Below the pieces are notes generated by a model. That model searched no databases, was not told the DNA's origin, and worked only from the letters and a program-made list of their open reading frames with translations. DNA of 47,156 nucleotides from an uncultured Paracoccaceae bacterium. Its GTDB lineage: Bacteria > Pseudomonadota > Alphaproteobacteria > Rhodobacterales > Rhodobacteraceae. Positions within the stretch are counted from its first letter, which is position 1; every line of letters begins with the position of its first letter. Below, piece by piece: positions 17,801 to 25,422 of the stretch. Location: contig CAKZXZ010000092.1 of NCBI GenBank assembly GCA_937883775.1, positions 1 to 47,156 of the forward strand. Direction: 5' to 3'. Made by a program: the position numbers and the translations under genes.

Positions 17801-18230
17801 CAAAGCGCGCGCTCAATTCGAGGGGGATTTGCGGTTCACCTATCATCTGGCGCCTCCCTTCCTTAGCAAGCCCGGCCCGGATGGACGCCCCAGAAAACGT
17901 GCGTTTGGACCTTGGATCTCAAAGGCGTACGGCCCGCTGTCAAAGCTGAAGATCCTGCGCGGAACGCCTTTTGATCCGTTCGGCTACACGTCTGAGCGCA
18001 AGATGGAGCGGCGCCTGATAAAGCAGTATGAGCAGGACATGAAACGCGTGCTGCGCGAAGGGAACCATGCCAATCACGAGATTGCCCTGAAACTTGCAGA
18101 GCTTCCGTTAAGCATCCGCGGATTTGGCCCGATCAAAGAGGCAAATGCCGTCAAGGCAGAGGCAACACGCGCGGCGCTTTGGGCGGCATTTGAGGCAGGG
18201 CCGGAGGCTTTGCAAACTGCGGCGGAATAG
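14823..18230 (+). CDS. Indolepyruvate ferredoxin oxidoreductase, fused subunits
   Basis: A 1135-residue one-chain enzyme decarboxylating indolepyruvate and other arylpyruvates to the acyl-CoA with ferredoxin as acceptor, the oxidative end of aromatic amino acid breakdown. The N-terminal part binds thiamine diphosphate (VTGYRGSPLGAVD near residue 50; PYFCSGCPHNTSTKVPEGS near 430). An Fe-S region starts at Cys631 (CEGCGDCGVQSNC, then more Cys). The gamma-type domain follows, with VITGVGGTGVVTIG near 715. Archaeal enzymes use two subunits (IorA, IorB); the fused form is usual in proteobacteria. A LysR regulator is divergent from it. Substrate range is inferred from family. Confidence 0.95.
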   Translation: MGQPKISLHDKFDLDKSPILLNGTQALVRLMMMQHARDRAAGLKTAGHVTGYRGSPLGAVDLQMMRAEKDLAAHDVTFQLGLNEDLAATALWGSQQAELRGEGRFDGVFGLWYGKGPGVDRSGDVMRHANMAGTSPHGGVLMAMGDDHTGESSTTCHQSDWAMIDAYMPVLSPAGVQEILDYGLYGYQLSRFAGVWAGLKLMKDTVEVTSVVDGRPDRMSFITPDFDMPDGGLNIRLNDHWVPQEQRMINYKRFAAEAFAHANGIDKRVWGKPGAKIGFVAAGKNWLDLIHAFSLLNIDATEAERLGLTAYKIGQTFPMDRKGFHDWAEGLDLIVVVEEKRKLIEVQVKEAIFDDRRGRRVYGWYKGGQSEELFPTHGALDPILIAEKIGNILLEEGRETEGIRSGLARLDEARRADNADDVATRLPYFCSGCPHNTSTKVPEGSRASAGIGCHIMALWMDRDTSGFTHMGGEGVNWVGEAPFSTREHIFQNLGDGTYNHSGVQAIRAALIAGTTITYKILYNDAVAMTGGQSNEGGLSAPQIVREVLAMGVKDVAVVYDAKEDVMAAEFPAGVALHEREALGAVQEAFSKIKGVSVIVYVQTCAAEKRRRRKRGTFPDPDKRVFINTDVCEGCGDCGVQSNCVSIVPVETELGRKRAIDQSSCNKDFSCVNGFCPSFVTVEGATVKKDAPADFTLPDLSDPALPAINGTHNVVITGVGGTGVVTIGAVLAMAAHLDGKGAGMIEMAGLAQKGGAVHIHLRLANRPEDISAIRVSTGECDVLIGGDLVVSAGAKTLGLLRSGKTGAVVNSHEIVTGDFTRDTEFRIPTDDLSIALERRLKKDLQLFDASDLSKALLGDSIYSNIMVLGACWQRGLIPIGHEAITGAIELNGAAAERNKRAFEIGRWAAEYPKDAAIMAAPKVAALPKTLDDKIAFRTDHLIAYQGKRLARRYRKLVDGVQDAALKEAIAKGYHKLLAYKDEYEVARLLQSSQDKARAQFEGDLRFTYHLAPPFLSKPGPDGRPRKRAFGPWISKAYGPLSKLKILRGTPFDPFGYTSERKMERRLIKQYEQDMKRVLREGNHANHEIALKLAELPLSIRGFGPIKEANAVKAEATRAALWAAFEAGPEALQTAAE

Positions 18231-18269
18231 AACTGGATCGAGATCGGGCAGCGACGTATACACACGCCC

Positions 18270-19151
18270 ATGAAGGCGAGAGCAGCCACCAAAGAGATCA
18301 GTTATTCCGGTTCGGCGCAGACACGTGGCGGGCGGACGTTGATCCGCGTGATGGAAAACGTCACCGGGCGGATGCGCCTTATCAAGCGCGCAGAAGGCTA
18401 TGAGCACGAAGTTGCAGCCGGCAAGGATTTCTGGGCGGTCATGGTTGAACGCTATGGGCTCAGCCTTGAGGTGACCGGCGGTGCGCTGGAAAACATCCCC
18501 GACAGTGGTCCGTTGATTTTGATCGCAAACCATCCCTACGGCATCCTTGATGGGTTGATGATGGGCCATATCCTGAGCGAGATCCGCGGCGATTTCCGAA
18601 TCCTGGCCAATAACGTCTTCAAGAAAGCCGAAGAGCTGAACCGTATCGTGCTGCCTGTCAGTTTTGATGGCGATCGCAACGCGTTGGCGTTGAACTTGCA
18701 GACCCGCAAAGTGGCGCTGGAATATCTGGCGCAAGGCGGCGCGATTGGCGTGTTTCCGGGCGGTACGGTGTCGACAGCGGCCAAGCCTTTTGCGACCCCG
18801 ATGGATCCCGGCTGGCGGTCATTCACGGCAAAAATGGTGGCCAAGTCGAATGCGACGGTTGTGCCGATCTTTTTCGAAGGGCACACCTCGCGGCTCTTTC
18901 AGATCGCAAGCCACATGCACAACACCTTGCGGCTGGGCCTGCTGATTAAAGAGTTCAAAGCCCGCGTGGACGAGCCCGTCAAGGTCGTGATCGGAAAGCC
19001 ACTGTCGCAAACGACATTGGGCGATCATCGCAAAGATCCCAAGGGGATGATGGATTATCTGCGCAAAGCGACATATGAATTGTCGCCAACACCGATCAAC
19101 CCGCTGGCACGTGGGTTCGAGTTCGAAGAGCGGTACAAAGCGCAAGGTTAG
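18270..19151 (+). CDS. 1-acylglycerol-3-phosphate-type acyltransferase
   Basis: A PlsC-superfamily acyltransferase of 293 residues, with no clear membrane helix; it likely acylates a lysolipid at the inner membrane. Block I reads NHPYGILDG (Asn87, His88, Asp94): five residues between His and Asp, in place of four in the usual NHxSxxD. The glycine-rich block GVFPGGTVST (about 160-169) is present. The longer spacing is seen in related lysophospholipid acyltransferase groups, so it need not mean inactivity. Substrate unknown; ornithine-lipid or phospholipid acylation are both possible. It lies 39 bases after the oxidoreductase gene and 9 before murI. Confidence 0.85.
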   Translation: MKARAATKEISYSGSAQTRGGRTLIRVMENVTGRMRLIKRAEGYEHEVAAGKDFWAVMVERYGLSLEVTGGALENIPDSGPLILIANHPYGILDGLMMGHILSEIRGDFRILANNVFKKAEELNRIVLPVSFDGDRNALALNLQTRKVALEYLAQGGAIGVFPGGTVSTAAKPFATPMDPGWRSFTAKMVAKSNATVVPIFFEGHTSRLFQIASHMHNTLRLGLLIKEFKARVDEPVKVVIGKPLSQTTLGDHRKDPKGMMDYLRKATYELSPTPINPLARGFEFEERYKAQG

Positions 19152-19160
19152 GGCAGGCCC

Positions 19161-19973
19161 ATGGCGGTTGGCATTTTCGATAGCGGTCTGGGCGGGCTGA
19201 CCGTGCTGGATGCGGTGGCCGAACGGTTGCCCGATCTGCCGTTGGTCTATCTGGGCGACAGTGCGCACGCGCCTTATGGCGTGCGCGATGCCGATGACAT
19301 CTACGATCTGACAACTGCGGCGGTGCAGCGGCTTTGGGATGAAGGGTGCGATCTGGTCATCCTTGCGTGCAACACGGCTTCGGCTGCCGCGTTGCGGCGG
19401 ATGCAGGAAAGCTGGATTCCCACCGACAAGCGCGTTTTGGGCGTGTTCGTGCCGCTGATCGAAGCGCTGACTGAACGGCAATGGGGGGACAACTCGCCCC
19501 CGCGCGAAGTGGCCGTAAAACATGTGGCGCTTTTTGCAACGCCTGCCACAGTCTCTAGCCGCGCGTTTCAGCGCGAACTGGCGTTCCGTGCGATCGGCGT
19601 CGATGTCGAAGCACAAGCTTGTGGCGGTGTGGTCGATGCCATTGAAGATGGCGATATGATCCTCGCGGATGCGCTGGTGCGCAGCCATGTCGACGCGCTC
19701 AAGCGCAAGATGCCCAAGCCGGAAGCGGCCATTCTGGGCTGCACCCATTACCCCCTGATGCAGGATATCTTTCAATCAGCATTGGGCGACGGCGTGAGCG
19801 TTTACAGCCAAGCCAGTCTGGTGGCTGAAAGTCTGGCCGATTATCTTGACCGGCATCCCAACATGCGCGGCTCTGGCGAGCGGTCGTGCTTTTTGACGAC
19901 CGGTGATCCTTGGCAGGTGTCCAACCGCGCCACCCAGTTCCTGCGACGAAAGATCGAGTTTGAAGCCGCATGA
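19161..19973 (+). CDS. murI: Glutamate racemase
   Basis: Makes D-glutamate for peptidoglycan by a two-base mechanism with two cysteines. Visible are the N-terminal [10 protein letters not shown] (6-15), LACNTASA with catalytic Cys70, and LGCTHYPLM with Cys194. At 270 residues it has the normal length. It sits between the acyltransferase gene (9 bases upstream) and argC (51 bases downstream), all on the same strand. The ATG at 19161 begins the conserved sequence. Cytoplasmic. Confidence 0.97.
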   Translation: MAVGIFDSGLGGLTVLDAVAERLPDLPLVYLGDSAHAPYGVRDADDIYDLTTAAVQRLWDEGCDLVILACNTASAAALRRMQESWIPTDKRVLGVFVPLIEALTERQWGDNSPPREVAVKHVALFATPATVSSRAFQRELAFRAIGVDVEAQACGGVVDAIEDGDMILADALVRSHVDALKRKMPKPEAAILGCTHYPLMQDIFQSALGDGVSVYSQASLVAESLADYLDRHPNMRGSGERSCFLTTGDPWQVSNRATQFLRRKIEFEAA

Positions 19974-20024
19974 TTGCGGCGGATAAAAACTTTGTCTAAA
20001 TCGCGCGCAGGAAGGGATCCTGAC

Positions 20025-21053
20025 ATGAGCCATAACGTCATTATTTTGGGGGCCAGTGGATATACTGGCGCAGAACTGGTCCGGCTGATTGCCACGCATC
20101 CGTCGATGAACATCGTTGCGATGTCGGCGGATCGTAAAGCAGGCATGGCCATGGGAGAGGTGTTTCCACATCTGCGCCATCTGGACCTGCCACAGCTGCA
20201 AAAGATCGACGAGATCGACTTTAACCGCGCCAATCTGGTGTTTTGCGCGCTGCCGCATGCGACTTCGCAGGCCGTCATCCGGACGCTGCCGGGGGACATC
20301 AAGGTGGTGGACCTGTCGGCCGATTTCCGGTTGCGCGATCCCGACGAATACGCACGCTGGTACGGCAAGGATCATGCTGCGCTCGATCTGCAGTCCGAGG
20401 CGGTTTATGGCCTGACCGAATTTTATCGCGACCAAATCGAAGGTGCGCGGCTGGTGGCGGGCACCGGTTGCAACGCTGCCACCGGGCAATACGCGCTGCG
20501 GCCGCTGATTTCGGCGGGCGTCATCGATCTTGACGAGATTATCATCGATCTGAAAACCGGCGTCAGCGGGGCGGGGCGGTCGTTGAAGGAAAACCTGCTG
20601 CATGCCGAGCTGTCTGAAGGTGGCCACGCCTATGCGGTCGGCGGCACGCACCGGCATCTGGCTGAATTCGATCAGGAATTCAGTGCCTTGGCTGGTCGGC
20701 CCGTGAAAGTGCAGTTCACGCCGCATCTGATCCCAGCCAATCGCGGCATCCTTGGGACGGTCTACGTCAAGGGCGATGCGCAAGTGATCCACGACACGCT
20801 GATGGCGGCTTATGACGAAGAGCCCTTCGTCGAGGTGCTTCCTTTTGGCGCGCACCCCTCGACGCGGCATGTCAGAGGGTCTAATTTCTGTCATATCGGT
20901 GTAACAGGTGACCGTATCGAAGGTCGTGCGATTGTGATCGCGGCCTTGGATAACTTGACGAAAGGATCGTCAGGGCAGGCGCTTCAGAATGCCAATTTGA
21001 TGCTGGGAGAGGAAGAGACAGCCGGTCTGATGTTGGCGCCGGTGTTTCCATAA
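20025..21053 (+). CDS. argC: N-acetyl-gamma-glutamyl-phosphate reductase
   Basis: NADPH-dependent reduction of N-acetylglutamyl phosphate, the third step of arginine synthesis. The [12 protein letters not shown]ossmann motif (residues 7-18) and the active-site Cys149 in GTGCNAATG are visible, with HPST near the C terminus. The 342-residue form starts at the ATG at 20025, which has AGGAAGGGA upstream; the frame continues back to 19974, right after murI, but the extra 17 residues are not family-like. The next gene, ccmE, starts five bases after the stop. Confidence 0.97.
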   Translation: MSHNVIILGASGYTGAELVRLIATHPSMNIVAMSADRKAGMAMGEVFPHLRHLDLPQLQKIDEIDFNRANLVFCALPHATSQAVIRTLPGDIKVVDLSADFRLRDPDEYARWYGKDHAALDLQSEAVYGLTEFYRDQIEGARLVAGTGCNAATGQYALRPLISAGVIDLDEIIIDLKTGVSGAGRSLKENLLHAELSEGGHAYAVGGTHRHLAEFDQEFSALAGRPVKVQFTPHLIPANRGILGTVYVKGDAQVIHDTLMAAYDEEPFVEVLPFGAHPSTRHVRGSNFCHIGVTGDRIEGRAIVIAALDNLTKGSSGQALQNANLMLGEEETAGLMLAPVFP

Positions 21054-21058
21054 AGCAA

Positions 21059-21517
21059 ATGCGTGGACTGAAAAAACAGCGACGGATCCAGGTGATTATC
21101 CTGGCGTTTGTAGCCATGATCGGGGCCACCGGGATGATGTGGTGGGCCAGTCAGGATGCCTTTCAGTTTTTCCGCACGCCCACCGAAGTCGCCACAGAGC
21201 CGCCGCCCCCCTACGAGGTGTTCCGCATCGGCGGTCTGGTCGAGGTAGGCACATTGTTGCGCGGCGAAGGCGAGACGATCACATTCATGGTCACCGACAC
21301 CAATATGTCCGTGCCGGTCGCATTTACCGGGGTCTTGCCTGATCTTTTCGGGGAAGGCGAAGGCATGGTGGGAACGGGCTCGTTTGTGGACGGTACGTTC
21401 AAGGCGACGGAAATTCTGGCCCGTCATGACGAAACCTACATGCCCAAAGAGGTCACCGACGCATTGAAAGAGCAGGGCGTCTATGTGGCACCGGACGGTG
21501 AGGTTGCCACGAATTAA
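21059..21517 (+). CDS. ccmE: Cytochrome c maturation haem chaperone CcmE
   Basis: A membrane-anchored periplasmic protein that receives haem covalently on a histidine and hands it to CcmF. It has an N-terminal helix (about 11-29), an OB-fold domain (about 52-118), and the haem-attachment motif with His123 and Tyr127 (ARHDETY). Length 152 is normal. It follows argC by five bases. Its partners ccmF and ccmH lie 2 kb downstream, beyond four lysis-type genes. Confidence 0.96.
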   Translation: MRGLKKQRRIQVIILAFVAMIGATGMMWWASQDAFQFFRTPTEVATEPPPPYEVFRIGGLVEVGTLLRGEGETITFMVTDTNMSVPVAFTGVLPDLFGEGEGMVGTGSFVDGTFKATEILARHDETYMPKEVTDALKEQGVYVAPDGEVATN

Positions 21518-21530
21518 CCAATTGCCATGA

Positions 21531-21561
21531 GGTTTATCCCCGCACGACGAGGGGTAAAACC
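21531..21561 (+). promoter_or_regulatory. Hairpin covering the ribosome-binding site of the endolysin gene
   Basis: GGTTTATCCCC (21531-21541) pairs with GGGGTAAAACC (21551-21561): five pairs, two mismatches, four pairs, loop GCACGACGA. The right arm contains most of the Shine-Dalgarno sequence GAGGGG (21549-21554) and ends at the base before the ATG at 21562. Folded, it would block initiation of the muramidase gene. It could also be a weak end signal for ccmE. Confidence 0.45.
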
Positions 21562-22173
21562 ATGCAATCGGTTCAAGATATCGCAACACAGATCGTTGCC
21601 CGTGAGGGCGGCTATGTAAACGACCCTGACGATCCCGGCGGGGCAACGAAATACGGTGTGACCATCCACACGATGCGCCGGCTTGGGCTGGATCTGGATG
21701 GCGACGGCACCGTGACGTCCTGGGATGTCAAACGGCTTAGCCGTGAAGATGCGACCGCAATCTTCATCGAACATTATTTCACGCGCCCCCAGATCGCGCA
21801 GCTCCCCGACATCCTGCAAGCAAGTGTCTTTGACATGTATGTCAATGCAGGCGCCAACGCGATCAAAATTCTGCAGCGTTTGCTGGGTCAGATGGGCTTT
21901 CCCGTTGCCGTTGACGGTGTGTTGGGGCCCAAATCGCTTCAAGCTGCAGCACGGGCGGCCAAATCCGCACCCTACCATCTGAACGACGCCTACGGCATCG
22001 CGCGGCGCAATTACTACTACGCCTTGGCCGACCGCCGTGTCGCCAGTCGTAAATATGCGCGCAGGCGCGATGGCGGGAAGGGCGGTTGGATCATTCGCGC
22101 CGAGGAATTTCTTTCGCCGCAGTACCGCTTCACCGCTGAACAGCATCACGAAAGGACCTCGGGATGGGATTGA
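21562..22173 (+). CDS. GH108 peptidoglycan hydrolase (endolysin type)
   Basis: 203 residues of the glycosyl hydrolase 108 family (N-acetylmuramidase), which cuts peptidoglycan glycan strands. The catalytic Glu lies in REGGYVNDPDDPGGATKYGVT (Glu15), and the C-terminal putative peptidoglycan-binding part follows (VDGVLGPKSLQAA, about 113-125). There is no signal peptide, so it needs a holin to reach the wall, and the next gene encodes one, overlapping by ten bases. This is the order known for the gene transfer agent endolysin and holin of Rhodobacter capsulatus. No phage structural genes are near. Confidence 0.92.
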   Translation: MQSVQDIATQIVAREGGYVNDPDDPGGATKYGVTIHTMRRLGLDLDGDGTVTSWDVKRLSREDATAIFIEHYFTRPQIAQLPDILQASVFDMYVNAGANAIKILQRLLGQMGFPVAVDGVLGPKSLQAAARAAKSAPYHLNDAYGIARRNYYYALADRRVASRKYARRRDGGKGGWIIRAEEFLSPQYRFTAEQHHERTSGWD

Positions 22174-22754
22174 TAGACCGCTTGTTCGGCCTGGTCTTTG
22201 GATCAGGCAATGTTGTCCGCGAAACCGCCGAGGTTTTTCGCGAAAACGCCGAAAATGCAGCGCAACGGGGCGCAGATTTACGCGCGGCTGCGATGACGCA
22301 GTTTGGCGCTGAATTTGCCGTGGCACGCAAAGGGCGGTTTGACCGTTTCGTGGATGGGCTGAACCGGCTGCCGCGTCCGGCGCTGGCATTTGGCACGCTG
22401 GGTCTGTTTGTGGCTGCAATGATTGACCCAGTGTGGTTTGCAGCCCGCATGACCGGGCTGGCGCTGGTGCCCGAGCCACTATGGTGGCTGCTGGGGGCGA
22501 TTGTGTCGTTCTATTTTGGCGCGCGTCATCAGGTGAAAAGCCACCAGTTTCAACGCAGCATCGCCACAACGCTGGCCCGTGTGCCCGATGTGATCGAAAC
22601 CCAACGAGAGCTGGCCATACGCACCGACCGCTCCCCTGGCGTTGCAGCTACGGGGCCGGATGCGCCTGTCGCGCTTGCAGCGCTGTCACCGACCCGAAAC
22701 GCCGCTGTCGAGCAGTGGCTGGCGCAACGTCGTGGCGTCAAGTCTTCCCGTTGA
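22164..22754 (+). CDS. Holin family protein (GTA 3-helix holin type)
   Basis: 196 residues. The middle section PRPALAFGTLGLFVAAMIDPVWFAARMTGLALVPEPLWWLLGAIVSFYFG (about 71-120) has the membrane helices of the GTA/phage 3TM holin family, which open the inner membrane for endolysin release. The N-terminal part is a charged helix (about 20-55) and the C-terminal 70 residues are soluble and Ala/Pro-rich. It overlaps the endolysin gene by ten bases and is followed 13 bases on by the 68-residue gene with a very strong ribosome site. Confidence 0.87.
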   Translation: MGLIDRLFGLVFGSGNVVRETAEVFRENAENAAQRGADLRAAAMTQFGAEFAVARKGRFDRFVDGLNRLPRPALAFGTLGLFVAAMIDPVWFAARMTGLALVPEPLWWLLGAIVSFYFGARHQVKSHQFQRSIATTLARVPDVIETQRELAIRTDRSPGVAATGPDAPVALAALSPTRNAAVEQWLAQRRGVKSSR

Positions 22755-22767
22755 AAGGAGGTCCCGC

Positions 22768-22974
22768 ATGGATCCTGAAGTTCTGCGCGCCATAGACGCG
22801 CGCCTGCACACTCTTGAGACAAAGGGGGCCGTCGATGAAGTGCATCGAAGCAACGTCGAAAACCGGCTGAGCGGGATTGAGGACACGCAGAAATGGCTGG
22901 TCCGCCTGATCTTGGGGGCATGGATCATGTCCGCCGTGGCATATGCGATTAAAGGAGGGTTCGTCCTTGGTTAA
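22768..22974 (+). CDS. Small coiled-coil / single-span membrane protein of the lysis cassette
   Basis: 68 residues: an N-terminal helix with heptad-like pattern (about 3-42, RAIDARLHTLETKGAVDEV and on), then one membrane helix (about 44-63, LVRLILGAWIMSAVAYAIKG). AAAGGAGGT lies 6-14 bases before the ATG, an almost ideal ribosome site. The shape is like XhlA-type phage lysis accessory proteins that assist a holin; this is a resemblance in layout, not a proven match. Its stop lies inside the start of the next gene. Confidence 0.78.
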   Translation: MDPEVLRAIDARLHTLETKGAVDEVHRSNVENRLSGIEDTQKWLVRLILGAWIMSAVAYAIKGGFVLG

Positions 22975-23365
22975 GATACTTGTGTTCTCGTTGTTGCTTA
23001 GCTTTGCCGTCTTCATCCGCAGTGTCGGCGGTCATATCGAGGGCTATCTGCTCCCCGTGGCAACCCTTGCCCAGATCGACCACATCGAAGAAGTCGAAGG
23101 TTTCAGCATCCGCATCTGGGGGCAGTCGGCACGGTTGCGTCAATGCCAGTTCGACCGCCTGGAATGGCGTTTGGGCGATGAACGCGCCTATTCGGTCGTC
23201 GATCTGGTTTTCGAGGAATCTTCGAAAGTACGCGATGCGGGCGATTTTTCCTTTGGGCCATGGCGCTTGCACCTGACCAAAAAGCAGTTGCACGAACGCT
23301 CGTATGCGTGGGTTTATCATCGCTGCCATTGGCTTTGGCACACCCGAAGCCGCTTTTACGGCTGA
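22967..23365 (+). CDS. Exported or membrane-anchored protein ending the lysis cassette
   Basis: 132 residues from a TTG start at 22967; AGGAGG 8 bases upstream supports it, and it overlaps the previous stop by eight bases, so translation is probably coupled. The frame also has an ATG at 22943, which would place the ribosome site inside the gene. The N terminus is a hydrophobic helix (VKILVFSLLLSFAVFI, 2-17), uncleaved or a signal; the remainder is a soluble domain with two Cys and many aromatic residues near the C terminus (SYAWVYHRCHWLWHTRSRF). No family recognised. By place it could do the outer-membrane step of lysis (spanin-like), which is speculative. Confidence 0.72.
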   Translation: MVKILVFSLLLSFAVFIRSVGGHIEGYLLPVATLAQIDHIEEVEGFSIRIWGQSARLRQCQFDRLEWRLGDERAYSVVDLVFEESSKVRDAGDFSFGPWRLHLTKKQLHERSYAWVYHRCHWLWHTRSRFYG

Positions 23366-23382
23366 CCCCACATATTTTTGAG

Positions 23383-23410
23383 CGCCCTGCGACACCATCG
23401 CGGGGCGTTT
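23383..23410 (+). terminator. Terminator after the lysis cassette
   Basis: CGCCCTGCGA (23383-23392) pairs with TCGCGGGGCG (23398-23407) over ten positions with one T-G pair, loop CACCA, then TTT. It lies 18 bases after the cassette's last stop and before ccmF, so ccmF probably has its own promoter or relies on read-through. Confidence 0.6.
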
Positions 23411-23448
23411 GCCGTTGCGCTATGACGTGCGGGCTCTAAATTCGAAGC

Positions 23449-25422
23449 ATGATTACAGAGCTTGGTCACTTCGCCCTCGTGCTGGCCTTCGCAGTTGCGA
23501 TTGTCCAGATGATCGTTCCTTTGGTCGGCGCCCAAAAGGGCTGGCGAAGTTGGATGGCCGTGGCTGAACCCGCCGCAACGGCGCAGTTTTTGCTGACCGC
23601 GTTTTCGTTTGCGGCGTTGACCTATGCGTTTGTCGTGTCTGACTTCTCATTGCGGCTGGTCTTTCTGAACTCCCACACTGACAAGCCGATGCTGTATAAA
23701 GTCACCGGTGTTTGGGGCAATCACGAAGGATCGCTGCTGCTTTGGGTGGTCATCCTGACCCTGTTTGGCGCCATGGCCGCGTGGTTTGGGGGCAACTTGC
23801 CGCCGACCTTGCGCGCTCGTGTTCTGGCCGTGCAATCCTCGGTCGCAGTGGCGTTCTTTGCGTTCATGATCTTTACGTCAAACCCCTTCCTGCGCCTCGC
23901 GGTGCCGCCTTTTGACGGCCAAGACCTGAACCCGCTGCTGCAAGACCCCGGTTTGGCCTTCCATCCGCCTTTCCTGTATCTGGGCTATGTCGGCCTCTCG
24001 ATGAGCTTTTCCTTCGCGGTCGCCGCCTTGATCGAAGGCCGCGTTGATGCCGCATGGGGCCGCTGGGTGCGCCCGTGGGCGCTGGCCGCGTGGCTTTTCT
24101 TGACCATCGGCATCGGCCTTGGCTCGTGGTGGGCCTATTATGAGCTTGGCTGGGGCGGTTTCTGGTTCTGGGACCCGGTCGAAAACGCGTCCTTCATGCC
24201 GTGGCTCATCGCGGCAGCCCTGTTGCACTCTGCCATCGTGGTTGAGAAACGCGAAGCACTGAAAAGCTGGACGATCCTGCTGGCGATCCTCGCCTTCGGC
24301 TTCTCGCTGATCGGCACATTCATCGTGCGATCGGGTGTGCTGACATCCGTCCACGCCTTCGCCAACGATCCCGAGCGGGGGGTGTGGATCCTGCTGATCC
24401 TCGGCATCTTCATGGGCGGCGCACTGATGCTCTACGCCTTCCGGGCAGGCACGATGGAGGCGAAAGGCGTCTTTTCCGTCGTCTCTCGCGAAAGCGCGCT
24501 GGTGATGAACAACCTACTTCTGGCCGTGGGCTGCTTCGTGGTCTTTATCGGCACGATCTGGCCGCTTGTGGCCGAGTTGTTCCTCGACCGCACGCTCTCC
24601 GTCGGACCGCCCTTCTTCGAAATGGCCTTCACGCCCTTCATGGTGGTTCTGGCCGCCATTCTACCGCTGGGTTCGGTCCTGCCGTGGAAACGCGCCAAGC
24701 TGGGCAAACAAGCGAAAGCCCTTTGGCCCGTGTTCTTCGTGGCACTTGCCCTTGCGTCTCTCGCTTGGGCCATGCAAACGGGCCGCTCCGCCCTTGGCCC
24801 CGTCGGCGTCTTCCTAGGCGCATGGCTTGTCTTCGGCGCCGCAGCCGAGCTTTGGACCCGCTCCGGCAATGGCAGCAACCGCTTGCGCCGCCTCAAGAAC
24901 CTGCCGCGTGCGGATTGGGGCAAGGCCGTCGCTCATGCGGGCTTTGGTGTTACCTGCCTCGGCATCGCAGGCCTCATGGCGTGGGAGATTGAAGACATTC
25001 GCGTCGCCCAGATCGGCGAAACCTACACCGTCGGCAATGTCGAGGTGACCCTGCAGGATGTCCAGCAGGTTCAGGGGCCGAACTATATCTCGAGCATGGG
25101 CTTTGTGGCGTTTGGACGTGATGGTGAGCAATTCAGCCAGGTCACGCCGGAAAAACGGATCTATCCTGTGGCCTCCATGCCCACGACTGAGGCGGGCATC
25201 GCAAACGGCTTCCTACGCGATGTCTATGTCGTACTGGGTGATCCGCAAACCAATGGCGGCTGGGCCGTGCGCACCTATATCAAGCCGCTGGCCAACTGGA
25301 TTTGGGCAGGCTGTATCATCATGTCGCTGGGCGGGGCACTGAGCCTGACCGACCGCCGTTTCCGCGTCGCCGCAGGCGCGCGGCGCACCCGGCGGACCCC
25401 TGACGCCGTGCCCGCCGAATGA
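23449..25422 (+). CDS. ccmF: Haem lyase CcmF (cytochrome c maturation)
   Basis: A 657-residue polytopic membrane protein that attaches haem to apocytochrome c together with CcmH. The haem-handling WWD domain is present near residues 225-253 (GSWWAYYELGWGGFWFWDPVENA), and the membrane segments run from the first residues to about 515; a periplasmic domain lies before the last helix. Length is normal. ccmH overlaps its end by four bases. It is separated from ccmE by the lysis cassette. Confidence 0.97.
   Translation: MITELGHFALVLAFAVAIVQMIVPLVGAQKGWRSWMAVAEPAATAQFLLTAFSFAALTYAFVVSDFSLRLVFLNSHTDKPMLYKVTGVWGNHEGSLLLWVVILTLFGAMAAWFGGNLPPTLRARVLAVQSSVAVAFFAFMIFTSNPFLRLAVPPFDGQDLNPLLQDPGLAFHPPFLYLGYVGLSMSFSFAVAALIEGRVDAAWGRWVRPWALAAWLFLTIGIGLGSWWAYYELGWGGFWFWDPVENASFMPWLIAAALLHSAIVVEKREALKSWTILLAILAFGFSLIGTFIVRSGVLTSVHAFANDPERGVWILLILGIFMGGALMLYAFRAGTMEAKGVFSVVSRESALVMNNLLLAVGCFVVFIGTIWPLVAELFLDRTLSVGPPFFEMAFTPFMVVLAAILPLGSVLPWKRAKLGKQAKALWPVFFVALALASLAWAMQTGRSALGPVGVFLGAWLVFGAAAELWTRSGNGSNRLRRLKNLPRADWGKAVAHAGFGVTCLGIAGLMAWEIEDIRVAQIGETYTVGNVEVTLQDVQQVQGPNYISSMGFVAFGRDGEQFSQVTPEKRIYPVASMPTTEAGIANGFLRDVYVVLGDPQTNGGWAVRTYIKPLANWIWAGCIIMSLGGALSLTDRRFRVAAGARRTRRTPDAVPAE

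Noticed and set aside
22943..22966. ATG at 22943 as start of the fourth lysis gene
   Set aside because: It would place the strong AGGAGG ribosome site inside the coding sequence and put charged residues before the hydrophobic helix; the TTG at 22967 fits better.
21562..23365. A resident prophage
   Set aside because: Only lysis-type genes are present; no integrase, capsid, portal, tail or attachment sites nearby. A GTA-type cassette fits better.
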